The translations under genes and the position numbers were made by a program. The notes below the pieces were generated by a model. It ran no database searches, had not been told where the DNA came from, and saw only the letters and a program-made list of their open reading frames with translations. A stretch of DNA of 62,946 nucleotides from a bacterium (GTDB lineage: Bacteria; UBA9089; JASEGY01): assembly GCA_040753085.1 (NCBI GenBank), contig JBFMHI010000005.1:1-62946 (forward strand), read 5' to 3'. Every line of letters begins with the position of its first letter. Position 1 is the first letter of the stretch. Positions 1 to 7,577 of this stretch are shown in pieces.

Positions 1-19
1 GGACACGAAGAAAAAATTA

Positions 20-316
20 CGACCTGTGAAATAGGTTTATACAAATATCCCCCAATAGAGGGTGAGAAGGTGAGAAAGAGAATAAACAGGTCGCTCCTCT
101 GGAGCTAATTTGTTATGAGAGATATATCTTACAAACATGTCGCTCCTCTGGAGCTAACCTGAATAAAGCTTCGGAGGAGTAATCTGTTTGTAGTATTTCA
201 CAAAAGCAATATATTTGCCGCTCCGTAGGAGCGACCTGTTTTTAGTAGTAGTAGAGCTTGAATATCTATGTCGAGGGGAAATTTCTTGCATTTTATTAGA
301 CCTATTTCACAGGTCG
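20..316. repeat. Inverted-repeat element, CGACCTGT family, copy 1
   Basis: The ends are a perfect 17-bp inverted repeat: CGACCTGTGAAATAGGT at 20-36 and its complement at 300-316, with an A-rich flank on the outside of each. Inside are three copies of a small hairpin unit of the form TCGCTCCTCTGGAGCT near 91, 140 and 218, the last in variant form. No open reading frame of note lies inside, so it behaves as a non-autonomous element. Ends of the same type recur at 34394-34756, 38504-38746 and 59040-59385. Confidence 0.7.
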
Positions 317-477
317 AAAAATTATTTAAAGATGGGATTAAAAGATTTGTTTTATCTTCGTGCCCTTCGTGTTCTTCGGGGTTTTTAAAAGATGTGAGTA
401 AGGATAAGCCCCTCAAGGGAGAGGGAATTTTGCTTTGTCTCCCAACTAACTGCTTAACTTAGTCTTGAGTAGTTACC

Positions 478-530
478 TGTAGGACAACCCTTTAGGGTTG
501 CTTGCAGCAAGGTTAAAGCCGTGCCCTACG
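478..530. repeat. Short palindromic repeat upstream of the rseC-like gene
   Basis: The stretch begins TGTAGGAC and ends GTGCCCTAC, and holds an internal perfect hairpin, CAACCCTTTAGGGTTG. It resembles a dispersed hairpin repeat more than a terminator, because no T-run follows. It lies about 45 bp before the start codon at 576. Confidence 0.5.
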
Positions 531-575
531 TCTACTTAATTTTAGCGTTCACTATAGATTTCGGAGGGAAAAGCT

Positions 576-971
576 ATGCAAGAAAAGGGTCGGATAATCA
601 AGATCGAAGGCAATCTGGCTGAGGTGGCTTTGGAGCCTAAGGAAGCGTGCCATAGTTGCAAGCTCTGCCAGGTAGGCCGAAAGGGTGAGATGATTATCCG
701 GGTAGAGAACTCGGTTGACGCCCGGCCGGGTGATCAGGTGAAGCTGGAGATTGAAGCAGAGATGGTGCTGAAATCAGCCTTACTCCTTTACGGAGTTCCA
801 CTTCTGGGACTCTTGATAGGATTTCTGGGAGGAGAAATAATGATCGGATCTGAAGGGGGGATAATAGCCAGTGGGTTGATGGCCCTTGGTCTTAGCTGGC
901 TGGGACTCCACCTCTATGATAAGCGACTAAAAAAAACTGGTCAGCGGACAATTCGGTTGGTTCAGACATAA
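576..971 (+). CDS. rseC: RseC/MucC-family membrane protein
   Basis: A 131-residue protein with the layout of RseC: a short N-terminal soluble part carrying a cysteine cluster (ACHSCKLC, residues about 24-31), then two membrane segments (about 65-85 and 88-110) and a basic tail. In known systems RseC either helps the SoxR-reducing Rnf complex or modulates sigma-E; which applies here cannot be told. The start has a clear ribosome site, GGAGGG, 8 bases upstream. Its stop codon overlaps the start of the DMT transporter by one base (TAATG), so the two are translationally coupled. No Rnf genes are in the window. Confidence 0.75.
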   Translation: MQEKGRIIKIEGNLAEVALEPKEACHSCKLCQVGRKGEMIIRVENSVDARPGDQVKLEIEAEMVLKSALLLYGVPLLGLLIGFLGGEIMIGSEGGIIASGLMALGLSWLGLHLYDKRLKKTGQRTIRLVQT

Positions 972-1834
972 TGCTCTGGTTTATCTACGCCCTTCTTTGT
1001 GCCTTTTCTTTAGCTACGGCTGATGCCTTTAGCAAAAAAACCCTGGAAGCCAGCGGGGCATACCTCATCGCCTGGGTAAGATGGGCTTATGCCTTCCCCT
1101 TTCTTTTACTTACCCTGCCCTTTATTTCTATTCCCCAATTGGATTCGACCTTCTTTGGGGTGACTCTCATCCTGCTCCCTCTGGAGATTACCACGGCCGT
1201 CCTTTATGTGAAGGCCATCAAGGACTCCCCTCTCTCGCTGACCATCCCCTTTTTAGCCACGACACCGGTCTTTACTATTCTCACCTCCTTCCTGATCTTA
1301 GAAGAACTGCCGGACCGGTCAGGGACATCAGGTATTATCCTCATTGGAATGGGGGCCTATCTTTTAAATGTGCATACCGGTAAAGCCGGAATACTTGCGC
1401 CCATCAAGGCTATCAAAAGGGAACGCGGCTCTGTGTTGATGCTGATTGTGGCCTTCATCTTTAGTATCACTTCTAATTTAGGCAAAGTAGCTATCCAGCA
1501 CTCTTCACCGGCCTTCTTTGCCCTCTGTTACGATGCCCTTCTTTCCGTGGTCATTTTCCCCCTGGTCTTACTCAGAGAAAAACCCGGATTCAGCGGATTT
1601 ATCTTGAAGGGCAGGGCCTTCCTGGTCATTGGTTTTTTCTACGCCCTGATGATCATTTTCCACAACCTGGCCATCACCCTGGTTGAAGTGCCCTACATGA
1701 TCTCGGTTAAACGGACCAGCCTGATCTTCAGCGTTCTCTACGGGGCCGTCCTTTTCAAGGAAGCCTATATCAAAGAACGAATAATAGGAAGTATGGTAAT
1801 GGTGGCTGGGGTGATATTGATTACCCTTTTTTAA
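971..1834 (+). CDS. DMT/EamA-family transporter
   Basis: A 287-residue, almost wholly hydrophobic protein with about ten predicted membrane segments in two repeated halves, as in EamA drug/metabolite transporters. The first half begins with [17 protein letters not shown] and the second near residue 150 with [13 protein letters not shown], the internal duplication typical of the family. The substrate cannot be predicted. It shares the rseC transcript (one-base overlap). Its 3' end overlaps the 3' end of moaC, transcribed toward it, by 14 bases, so the two transcripts are antisense at their tails and no stand-alone terminator separates them. Confidence 0.8.
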   Translation: MLWFIYALLCAFSLATADAFSKKTLEASGAYLIAWVRWAYAFPFLLLTLPFISIPQLDSTFFGVTLILLPLEITTAVLYVKAIKDSPLSLTIPFLATTPVFTILTSFLILEELPDRSGTSGIILIGMGAYLLNVHTGKAGILAPIKAIKRERGSVLMLIVAFIFSITSNLGKVAIQHSSPAFFALCYDALLSVVIFPLVLLREKPGFSGFILKGRAFLVIGFFYALMIIFHNLAITLVEVPYMISVKRTSLIFSVLYGAVLFKEAYIKERIIGSMVMVAGVILITLF

Positions 1835-2357
1835 GATACGTTCCGCTCTTGCCGCCGCTCTTTTTGACCAACTGAATAGACTCAACCTTCATCGCCCGAT
1901 CAACCGCTTTACACATATCGTAGATAGTCAGAGCCGCTACTGATACGGCCGTCAGGGCCTCCATTTCTACGCCCGTTCGGGCTACTGTTTCTACCTGTGA
2001 CTCTATTTCTATTTGACTTGCCTCTTCCTTTATCTCAAATCTTATCTCAATCTTGGTCAGTGGCAGTGGATGACAGAGGGGAATAAGTTCTGAGGTCCTT
2101 TTGGCCGCCATAATCCCGGCAATCCTGGCTATGCCCAAGACATCACCTTTTTTCGCCCCGCCTTCTTGAATTAAGCTGAGGGTCGCCGGCTGCATTGAAA
2201 TATATCCTCTGGCTACCGCCATCCGGTGGGTCTCTTTTTTATCACCGACATCTACCATTACGGCCCTACCGCCCGCGTCAAAATGAGACAACTCCCTATT
2301 GCAGATTGCGCACCCATTTTGTGGGTACCCGGGATTGCGGATGGGGTCATTAGACAT
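1821..2357 (-). CDS. moaC: Cyclic pyranopterin monophosphate synthase MoaC
   Basis: MoaC makes cyclic pyranopterin monophosphate in molybdenum-cofactor synthesis. The family signatures are present: MVDVGDK, the RxAxAxGxIxM stretch, PLCHPLPLT and [16 protein letters not shown], the last being the active-site and dimer region. Length is 178 residues against a usual 155-165. The surplus lies at the N-terminus, before the conserved HFD. Residues about 6-19 are encoded by a copy of a dispersed repeat (see 2303-2342). The ATG at 2357 overlaps the tatC stop by 8 bases, which supports coupled translation from that start. A TTG just before SHFD is an alternative but its ribosome site would be too close. 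Confidence 0.93.
   Translation of the reverse strand: MSNDPIRNPGYPQNGCAICNRELSHFDAGGRAVMVDVGDKKETHRMAVARGYISMQPATLSLIQEGGAKKGDVLGIARIAGIMAAKRTSELIPLCHPLPLTKIEIRFEIKEEASQIEIESQVETVARTGVEMEALTAVSVAALTIYDMCKAVDRAMKVESIQLVKKSGGKSGTYLKKG
2303..2342 (-). repeat. Dispersed repeat embedded in the 5' end of moaC
   Basis: Read on the moaC strand, this 40-bp stretch is about 85 percent identical by eye to 40920-40959, which continues the heptamer array near 40.9 kb. Both contain CCCGGGTAC and a small hairpin ACYCA-loop-TGGGTGCGC. Here it is in frame and translated as part of MoaC. Confidence 0.7.
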
Positions 2358-3117
2358 TATCCCTTTCTTCTCCTTTCTCCCCCCTTCTCTTTTTCCTGGC
2401 CAAGGCCACTCTTGAGACCCAGATGCTGCCTTCGTAAAGGATCATCATCGGCATGGCCATCAAAAGCTGGCTTACACAGTCGGGTGGGGTAAGAATGGCC
2501 GCTACTACCAGAATTACTAACAAGGCATGTTTTCTTTTCTTAGCTAAGAAGTCAGGCGTAACCACTCCCAGTTTGGTTAAGAAAAGAATAACCAGCGGTA
2601 ATTCAAAGATAACTCCAAAGGCCAGTATCATCATGCCCAGAAAAGAGATATAGCTGGTTACAGAGATCATAGGTCGGATAGTTGAGGTAGTGAACCCCAG
2701 GAAGAATTTTATCCCAATAGGTAAGACCACCAGATAGCTGAATACAGCACCTACGAGGAAAAGAATAAGAGAGGCCGGTAAGTAAATAAGCGCCAGCCGT
2801 CTTTCAGAGACAAAAAGTCCGGCTGAAATAAACTTCCAGGCTTGATAGAGAGTAACAGGTAAAGAAAGAAATATACCAACGAAAAGGGCTAATTTTAGAT
2901 AGGCGAAGAAGGCTTCATGGGGAGACAGGAAGACAAGGCTGGCCGCTTGTTCTGTCTTCGTCAGCGGCTTTATCAAAAAATCTATTATTCGCTCGATAAA
3001 AAAATAGGCGACTCCAAAGCCAATCATAATAGCTATGGCCGAAATAATTATCCTTCGCCTTAGCTCTTCTAAATGCTCTATTAAAGTAAGCTTCTCCTCA
3101 GTCCGGTCATTTTCCAT
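2350..3117 (-). CDS. tatC: Sec-independent protein translocase subunit TatC
   Basis: TatC is the membrane receptor of the twin-arginine export pathway and recognises folded cargo with RR signal peptides. The 255-residue protein starts with the family N-terminal motif (HLEELRRR, residues about 15-22), which lies before the first membrane helix, and has six predicted membrane segments. The conserved cytoplasmic FxxxFG-type and LPxxL-like stretches of the family are recognisable around residues 150-185. It is first in a two-gene unit with moaC, overlapping by 8 bases. TatA/TatB are not in the window. The pairing makes sense because molybdoenzymes are classic Tat substrates. Confidence 0.92.
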   Translation of the reverse strand: MENDRTEEKLTLIEHLEELRRRIIISAIAIMIGFGVAYFFIERIIDFLIKPLTKTEQAASLVFLSPHEAFFAYLKLALFVGIFLSLPVTLYQAWKFISAGLFVSERRLALIYLPASLILFLVGAVFSYLVVLPIGIKFFLGFTTSTIRPMISVTSYISFLGMMILAFGVIFELPLVILFLTKLGVVTPDFLAKKRKHALLVILVVAAILTPPDCVSQLLMAMPMMILYEGSIWVSRVALARKKRRGEKGEERDNV

Positions 3118-3174
3118 AGCCTATATATTACCATAAAACTTACCATAAAACAAGACGAAAGTTGAAAATTTTGC

Positions 3175-3203
3175 TTGACCTTATGGCTTTTGGGCTTTAT
3201 AAT
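3175..3203 (+). promoter_or_regulatory. Sigma-70-type promoter before the PhzF-like gene
   Basis: A TTGACC box (3175-3180) is followed after exactly 17 bases by a perfect TATAAT (3198-3203). Transcription would begin near 3210, a short distance ahead of the AGGAGA ribosome site (3219-3224) and ATG at 3229. It may serve the whole downstream cassette run. Confidence 0.75.
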
Positions 3204-3228
3204 AATAAGTTAGAAACCAGGAGACAAC

Positions 3229-4014
3229 ATGAATATTCCGATATATCAAGTTTATGCCTTTACAAGTGAAGTCTTCTCGGGCAATCCAGCAGCTGTTTGC
3301 CTCCTTAAAGAGTGGCTTGATAATAGCATGATGCAAAGCATAGCGTCAGAAAATAACTTGTCAGAAACTGCATTTATAATACAAAGGGATGGCCAATCCA
3401 AAATCAGATGGTTTACACCAAAGATAGAAGTGGATTTATGTGGACATGCTACATTAGCAAGTGCGTTTGTTTTATTCGAGGAAAAATTGATTGAAGATAA
3501 CACCGTTACATTTGAATCTCAAAGTGGACCTTTAACTGTAGAACAGTTAGATAATGGGTTGTTATCTATGAATTTTCCTTCAAGGAGACCGGTTGCCTGT
3601 GAAAAGCCAGAAGTGTTAGAGGAAGCATTGGGTACTAATGTAGTGACTACTTTAGCCTCCAGAGACTTATTAGTGATTCTTGAAAATGAAGAAGAAGTGC
3701 AAAGTCTCTTGCCAAATTTGGAACTTTTATCAACGATCGAAGAATATATGGCTGTGATTGTATCTGCCAAAGGAAATAAGGTTGACTTTGTTTCAAGATT
3801 CTTTGCTCCAAATGCGGGTATTCCAGAGGATCCTGTTACTGGCTCAGCACATTGTACACTAATTCCTTATTGGTCCGAACAGTTGAGGAAGGATAAATTG
3901 CATGCCTTACAACTTTCTCCAAGAGGCGGTGAGTTGTTCTGTGAAAAAATAGGAGCAAGAGTCATTATCAAAGGTAAAGCAGTAATGTATATGAAAGGTG
4001 AAATTTATATTTAA
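3229..4014 (+). CDS. PhzF-family isomerase/epimerase-like protein
   Basis: A 261-residue protein of the PhzF family, which shares the diaminopimelate-epimerase fold. The family motifs are clear: GNPAAVC near residue 19, NLSETAF near 42 containing the probable catalytic glutamate, EVDLCGHATLA near 68, and a C-terminal FFAPNAGIPEDPVTGSAH that repeats the first half. Most PhzF-like genes have no link with phenazines, and no phenazine genes are here, so the substrate is unknown. Its stop codon is followed after only two bases by an attC-like site, so it is probably the first cassette of the array. It has its own strong promoter and AGGAGA ribosome site. It is AT-richer than tatC. Confidence 0.88.
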   Translation: MNIPIYQVYAFTSEVFSGNPAAVCLLKEWLDNSMMQSIASENNLSETAFIIQRDGQSKIRWFTPKIEVDLCGHATLASAFVLFEEKLIEDNTVTFESQSGPLTVEQLDNGLLSMNFPSRRPVACEKPEVLEEALGTNVVTTLASRDLLVILENEEEVQSLLPNLELLSTIEEYMAVIVSAKGNKVDFVSRFFAPNAGIPEDPVTGSAHCTLIPYWSEQLRKDKLHALQLSPRGGELFCEKIGARVIIKGKAVMYMKGEIYI

Positions 4015-4016
4015 GT

Positions 4017-4077
4017 TTCTAACAACTCGCTGCAGCCGACCTCGCTTACGCTCGGCGGCTGAGCTCAGTCGTTAGGC
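4017..4077 (+). other. attC-like recombination site 1
   Basis: The 61-bp stretch starts with an R''-like TTCTAAC (4017-4023) and ends with a perfect R' core GTTAGGC (4071-4077). The arms between are imperfectly self-complementary (..CGCTGCAGCCGACC.. against ..GGCGGCTGAGCTC..), with a small hairpin CTCGCTTACGCTCGG at the tip. This is the architecture of integron attC sites. It sits between the phzF-like stop and the next start. Confidence 0.8.
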
Positions 4078-4090
4078 GGATGGTGGAGAC

Positions 4091-4780
4091 ATGAATGAAG
4101 AATATCAACGGTATCGAGTAATCCCGAATTGGTGGGATAGAATCAATGACATCTTCAAGGAACTTGACTCAGGCCGTGAAGTTAGTAGGAAGAGGGGTCT
4201 CAGTGAACTCACCACTGAAGAGCTTGCTGCCACACTGAGACGTGTTTTAACGAATTCCCTGAATCTCAACAACAAAATCAACATAGCTCTCATGGATGCG
4301 TCAGTTGAGCTTTCAAGGGCGGAGTCAGAGTACCATCACAACGCCTTTGCGCCATTCTGGGATGCAGTTGAGAATGCCGCACAGGATCTCAATATTGCTC
4401 AAACGGCCATTAAGGATCTGGCGAAGAACGCGCGACTATACTACAATATCCTTAGCAACAGACGCCATACTTTTCCAACCTTCAATGTTCGGCTTGAGTC
4501 CATTCCTGATCCGATGCCACTTGCTGAGGAGCTGCGACGGATAGTTCGGATGGGTCAAACCAACTTCCAATTCGCAACCATATGGGAGCATCGCAGAACC
4601 CGAGAATGTCTAATTGCAGGATTCCGTACACTCGGGGAGGCCATAAACAACTTGGACCAAGCGATTGTGTCTTCGATAGTGGACCTCCGCGACTCAATCT
4701 CTTCTGACCTGGCGCGCGTTATTGAAGAGCATATTGCCACACGAGAGGCTATTGAGCGTAAAAAAGGCAGGATGGTGTAG
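4091..4780 (+). CDS. Unknown helical protein in a gene cassette
   Basis: I do not recognise this 229-residue protein. It has no signal peptide or membrane segment and looks largely alpha-helical, with charged amphipathic stretches (for example around residues 95-125 and 190-225) that could form coiled coils. The start is supported by GGTGGAGAC just upstream. It is bounded by attC sites on both sides (4017-4077 and the split site from 4823), so it is the payload of a single-gene cassette, the usual setting for unknown proteins. Its base composition is less AT-rich than the cassettes around it, which suggests an independent origin. Confidence 0.7.
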   Translation: MNEEYQRYRVIPNWWDRINDIFKELDSGREVSRKRGLSELTTEELAATLRRVLTNSLNLNNKINIALMDASVELSRAESEYHHNAFAPFWDAVENAAQDLNIAQTAIKDLAKNARLYYNILSNRRHTFPTFNVRLESIPDPMPLAEELRRIVRMGQTNFQFATIWEHRRTRECLIAGFRTLGEAINNLDQAIVSSIVDLRDSISSDLARVIEEHIATREAIERKKGRMV

Positions 4781-4822
4781 AAAGCAAAAAATGAGCAAGA
4801 GAACTGCGAAGTGGAGCTTTTC

Positions 4823-4851
4823 GCCTAACCATTCGCTGCACCTCAAGCGCA
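4823..4851 (+). other. Left half of attC-like site 2, interrupted
   Basis: It begins with a perfect inverse core GCCTAAC (RYYYAAC), followed by ATTCGCTGCACCTC as in attC-like site 3 at 6556. Its partner half, complementary to it (AGGTG..GTTAGAC), is found almost 1 kb later at 5805-5830. Confidence 0.7.
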
Positions 4852-4854
4852 GCC

Positions 4855-5705
4855 TATAAATCTGGTAGGACAAGCGGGTGAACCCCGTTAGATAGTGAAC
4901 ATCTAACGGGGTGAAAGTCCCGTCGGTGGAATTCCCGTTTTACCACACAAGTTTATCCGACCTTGTGAAGGGGTGATCCTTTGTGGGGAAAGCTTGGAAG
5001 TAAAAGTCTCATTTTAGTGGGGCGAGCAAGTATGAGGGCTCAAGCGATAAGCGAACATCTGTTTGAAGCATCGTTAAGCGATTAATTAAGAGTGCCAAGT
5101 CCATTCAGGTGGGATAATGGCTACTACCATCACCGAAGGAAACCTGATATGCAGGTGATGGGCTCTTCCCTGACAGAGGAGATGCTAATCTATACAAGTC
5201 TTGCAGACAAATTAGGGAAGGACTGAATGGCAGACAGGACTACCCTTGAATGACAAAGACTTCCTGTATAACCTAAAAGGGAAATCTCAAGAGAGCTATT
5301 CAGTCTGGCGGATGGGGCAGTAGTAGCGATGACGATAAGGACAACATAACCTTATCAGAGTAAAGAGCCCCTGGGCGTGGGTGGCCTTAAGAAAAGGGGA
5401 AAGCTGCCTGTAGTTGCCTGAATAGGCTATTAACACAGGGTTCGATAAAAGTTCCAGCGGTGAACCGAGTAATGAGGTCGAAGGCTTGATCAAACTTGTA
5501 GACAAGGTGATGTATGTTGAGTAGAACTTAAATCATTGGGTCTATGAGGAAGGTTCAAGTTGAACTGATAAGTGCCTACAGCTTGAAGCCGTATTGGGGA
5601 AAACCCAATGTATGAGAATTTTAGAGGGGGCGTTGGAAACAGGGTAGGACACTTCAAGGTTAGTAGATGCGTGCATCGAAAACCTGAAGGAATGAATATC
5701 ACTGC
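4855..5705 (+). ncRNA. ORF-less group II intron-like ribozyme, boundaries approximate
   Basis: The stretch has no long reading frame but reads like a bacterial group II intron. Near the left end is a strong stem (CCCCGTTAGAT..ATCTAACGGGG) followed by GTGAAAGTCCCGT, a domain I hallmark. Then comes a long structured region with the AAGCATCG..AAGCGATTAATTAAGAG pattern seen in such introns. Near the right end lies a domain V-like hairpin (AGCCGTATTGGG, GAAA loop, CCCAATGTATG, 5585-5612) followed by a domain VI-like stem. The domain V 3' strand departs from the usual complement, so the ribozyme may be inactive. The reverse-transcriptase gene expected in domain IV is absent. It interrupts attC-like site 2. 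Exact ends cannot be fixed by eye. Confidence 0.6.
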
Positions 5706-5804
5706 ACCAGCGCTCTACTCGACCTGCGGGGGCTGTGCCGTTTTCAAAGTTTTGTGATTTATCAAGCTTTTATCTTGCTTACAAGGTTAGTAGTAATTCT
5801 CCCT

Positions 5805-5830
5805 GCTGCAGGTGAACTCAATCGTTAGAC
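5805..5830 (+). other. Right half of attC-like site 2
   Basis: The sequence CTGCAGGTGAACTCAATC is followed by a perfect core GTTAGAC (GTTRRRY) at 5824-5830. Its reverse complement matches the left half at 4823-4851, including the CACCT/AGGTG stem. The 5700-5760 stretch just before it holds another attC-like stem (GCACCAGC..GCTGTGC). Confidence 0.7.
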
Positions 5831-5868
5831 AGATGCTGTGAAAAAGTATTAGAGGTAAAGAGAGGGAA

Positions 5869-6345
5869 ATGAAATCACGAGTATATATAGAGACTACTAT
5901 TCCAAGCTATTATCATGAAATTCGCAAAGATTCAGAATCTATTGCTAAAAGACAATGGACAAGAGAATGGTGGGATAACCATCGTCATAACTATGAGTTG
6001 GTAATAAGTCCAAGCGTTATGGACGAACTTGAACGAGGGAACTATCCCAGCAAGATAGATACCTTGAAACTTGTTGAAGGATTACCACTTTTAGAAGTTA
6101 CTGAAGAGGTTGAAGATATTGTTTCTGAATATCTTTCTCATAAGCTTATGCCACAAGACCCTGGAGGTGATGCCCTTCATCTTGCTTTAGCATCATATTA
6201 TCATTGTCATTTTCTTCTAACTTGGAATTGCCAGAATTTGGCCAATGCCAATAAATTTGAACATATTCGTCATGTCAATACTTTGCTTGGGTTATTTGTT
6301 CCAATACTGACAACGCCTTATGAATTAATGTATGAGGAGGTTTAA
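5869..6345 (+). CDS. PIN-like domain protein, possible VapC-type toxin
   Basis: A 158-residue protein with PIN-domain features: an N-terminal strand followed by an acidic residue (VYIETTIPSYY, residues 5-15), an acidic helix (SVMDELERG near 48-56), and a later DPGGDALHLALA (near 96-107) followed by LLTWNCQNLANAN, which matches the last two acidic positions of PIN nucleases. PIN proteins usually cut RNA and act as toxins. It is followed at once by a small ORF (6347) whose ribosome site lies in its last codons, so the two form a pair in one cassette. Toxin-first order is less common but known for this type. Confidence 0.75.
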   Translation: MKSRVYIETTIPSYYHEIRKDSESIAKRQWTREWWDNHRHNYELVISPSVMDELERGNYPSKIDTLKLVEGLPLLEVTEEVEDIVSEYLSHKLMPQDPGGDALHLALASYYHCHFLLTWNCQNLANANKFEHIRHVNTLLGLFVPILTTPYELMYEEV

Positions 6346-6346
6346 G

Positions 6347-6520
6347 ATGCGACCAGATCCAACAATTGAAAGGATTCGTAGGATAAGACATGATATTTCA
6401 GAACAATGTGACCATGATCCCAAAAAGCTTGTCGAGTACTATCGGAAATATCAACAAAAGTTTTCAGGAAGACTTATCAGAAAACCTAAAATTGTATCGA
6501 TGTCAATGTCCTCTGATTAG
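6347..6520 (+). CDS. Small antitoxin-like partner of the PIN protein
   Basis: A 57-residue, very basic and helical protein with the pattern DPTIERIRRIRHDIS..HDPKKLVEYYRKYQ. Small ORFs of this pattern often follow PIN genes of this type and are presumed antitoxins; that role is inferred from position. The ATG at 6347 is preferred over an in-frame ATG at 6332, because GAGGAGG lies at the right distance only from the former. It starts one base after the PIN stop codon. The attC-like site 3 follows after 36 bases, closing the cassette. Confidence 0.65.
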   Translation: MRPDPTIERIRRIRHDISEQCDHDPKKLVEYYRKYQQKFSGRLIRKPKIVSMSMSSD

Positions 6521-6555
6521 GTTAATCATCAAGACAATTGAGAAAGAAGTTATTT

Positions 6556-6625
6556 GTCTAACCCATCGCTGCACCTGACCCTCGCTTCGCTCGGGCACTC
6601 GGGCAGGTGAGCTCAGTCGTTAGCC
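6556..6625 (+). other. attC-like recombination site 3
   Basis: It starts with a perfect inverse core GTCTAAC (6556-6562) and ends with GTTAGCC (6619-6625), one base off GTTRRRY. Arms ATCGCTGCACCTGACC and GGGCAGGTGAGCTCAG pair, and a small CTCGCTTCGCTCGGG hairpin caps the fold. It is clearly related to attC-like site 1. Confidence 0.8.
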
Positions 6626-6697
6626 AACAAAAAATGAGTACTATGAATTTGAGTAAATTTCGCTATATCCACTGAAAAATTAAAAAGGAATAGTATT

Positions 6698-7573
6698 ATG
6701 CCTGACTTATGGACAAAAGAAAAGGAAATTGAATTCTTTCAAAATTGTGCTAAATTTGCAACACCTGAACAGTTATTCTATTTGGGTGATGATTCTCGTT
6801 ATTATGCTTATTGGCCTAAGACATATAAAGGTAAAAAGACTACATTGCAAAGCAGAAATGCCTTAATTGGTAATTTTACAGAGAAATACTCGGTTGATTT
6901 GCTTCAAGGATTTGCCAGTTCTAAGGGACTTTATGCTGTTCAAGGCGCTATATGTAATGAAATTAGCTTGACTCCTCAGTCCCCTGCCGATGTTGTCTTA
7001 TGTAAAAACAAAGGAAGAGAACAGGCAGCCAAAGACATTGCAGCAATTTTTGAAGTAAAAATGTCAATTGTTTGGAATTGGGTGCTAAAGAATAATCAGT
7101 TGATTTGTCTTGGCGACTTCAAAACTCATAAGGGCAATCCAGGACTATTACGTTCAGATTCAATGTTGAAAGCAATTTTGGCAAAAGCATTAGCATTCGT
7201 GTTTCCTCCTTACAGTGCTTCGCAAATTCCAATCATTATTCTTGGCAATACTCCAATAACTGAAAGCTACATTCAAAAAGTAGACCACCTTCTTTGCGCT
7301 GGAATCATTCAAGGCTTTTGGTCCGTGAATCCAAATCCGTTAGACGATGACGGGAACAATTTAAAACGAACATCCGGCAATGGCTTTATCAGAATGGATT
7401 CGTACAGTGAGTTAAAACAGAATCTCGATAATTTATTGTCTGAAAAGAGGGAATTCTTCTCCAGTATGAATTCGAGAAAAGAATTAGGAAAGATAATCGA
7501 AATTGCAAACCAAGAGGCACATTTTGAAGCAAAAGCAGAGAAATTTTTAATGCTTACAAGAGAAGGGGTATAA
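6698..7573 (+). CDS. Type II restriction endonuclease, probable PD-(D/E)XK fold
   Basis: A 291-residue cytosolic protein directly before a DNA methyltransferase gene with a 4-base gap, the standard layout of a type II restriction-modification pair. A probable PD-(D/E)XK nuclease site is visible as SPADVV (residues about 94-99) followed by FEVKM (about 117-121), the second supplying the E-x-K pair. A stretch SADVxx..EVKxSIVWNW of this sort occurs in several type II enzymes that I cannot name with confidence. The recognition sequence is not predictable by eye. The gene is strongly AT-rich compared with the chromosomal genes around the array, in keeping with its arrival as part of a cassette. 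Confidence 0.7.
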   Translation: MPDLWTKEKEIEFFQNCAKFATPEQLFYLGDDSRYYAYWPKTYKGKKTTLQSRNALIGNFTEKYSVDLLQGFASSKGLYAVQGAICNEISLTPQSPADVVLCKNKGREQAAKDIAAIFEVKMSIVWNWVLKNNQLICLGDFKTHKGNPGLLRSDSMLKAILAKALAFVFPPYSASQIPIIILGNTPITESYIQKVDHLLCAGIIQGFWSVNPNPLDDDGNNLKRTSGNGFIRMDSYSELKQNLDNLLSEKREFFSSMNSRKELGKIIEIANQEAHFEAKAEKFLMLTREGV

Positions 7574-7577
7574 AAAA

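Noticed and set aside
3229-4014. Phenazine biosynthesis gene
   Set aside because: The family name misleads: no other phz gene is present, and most PhzF-like proteins act elsewhere.
4855-5705. Ribosomal or other large structured RNA
   Set aside because: No rRNA signature is present. The domain V-like hairpin and the GTGAAAGTCCC region fit a group II intron better.
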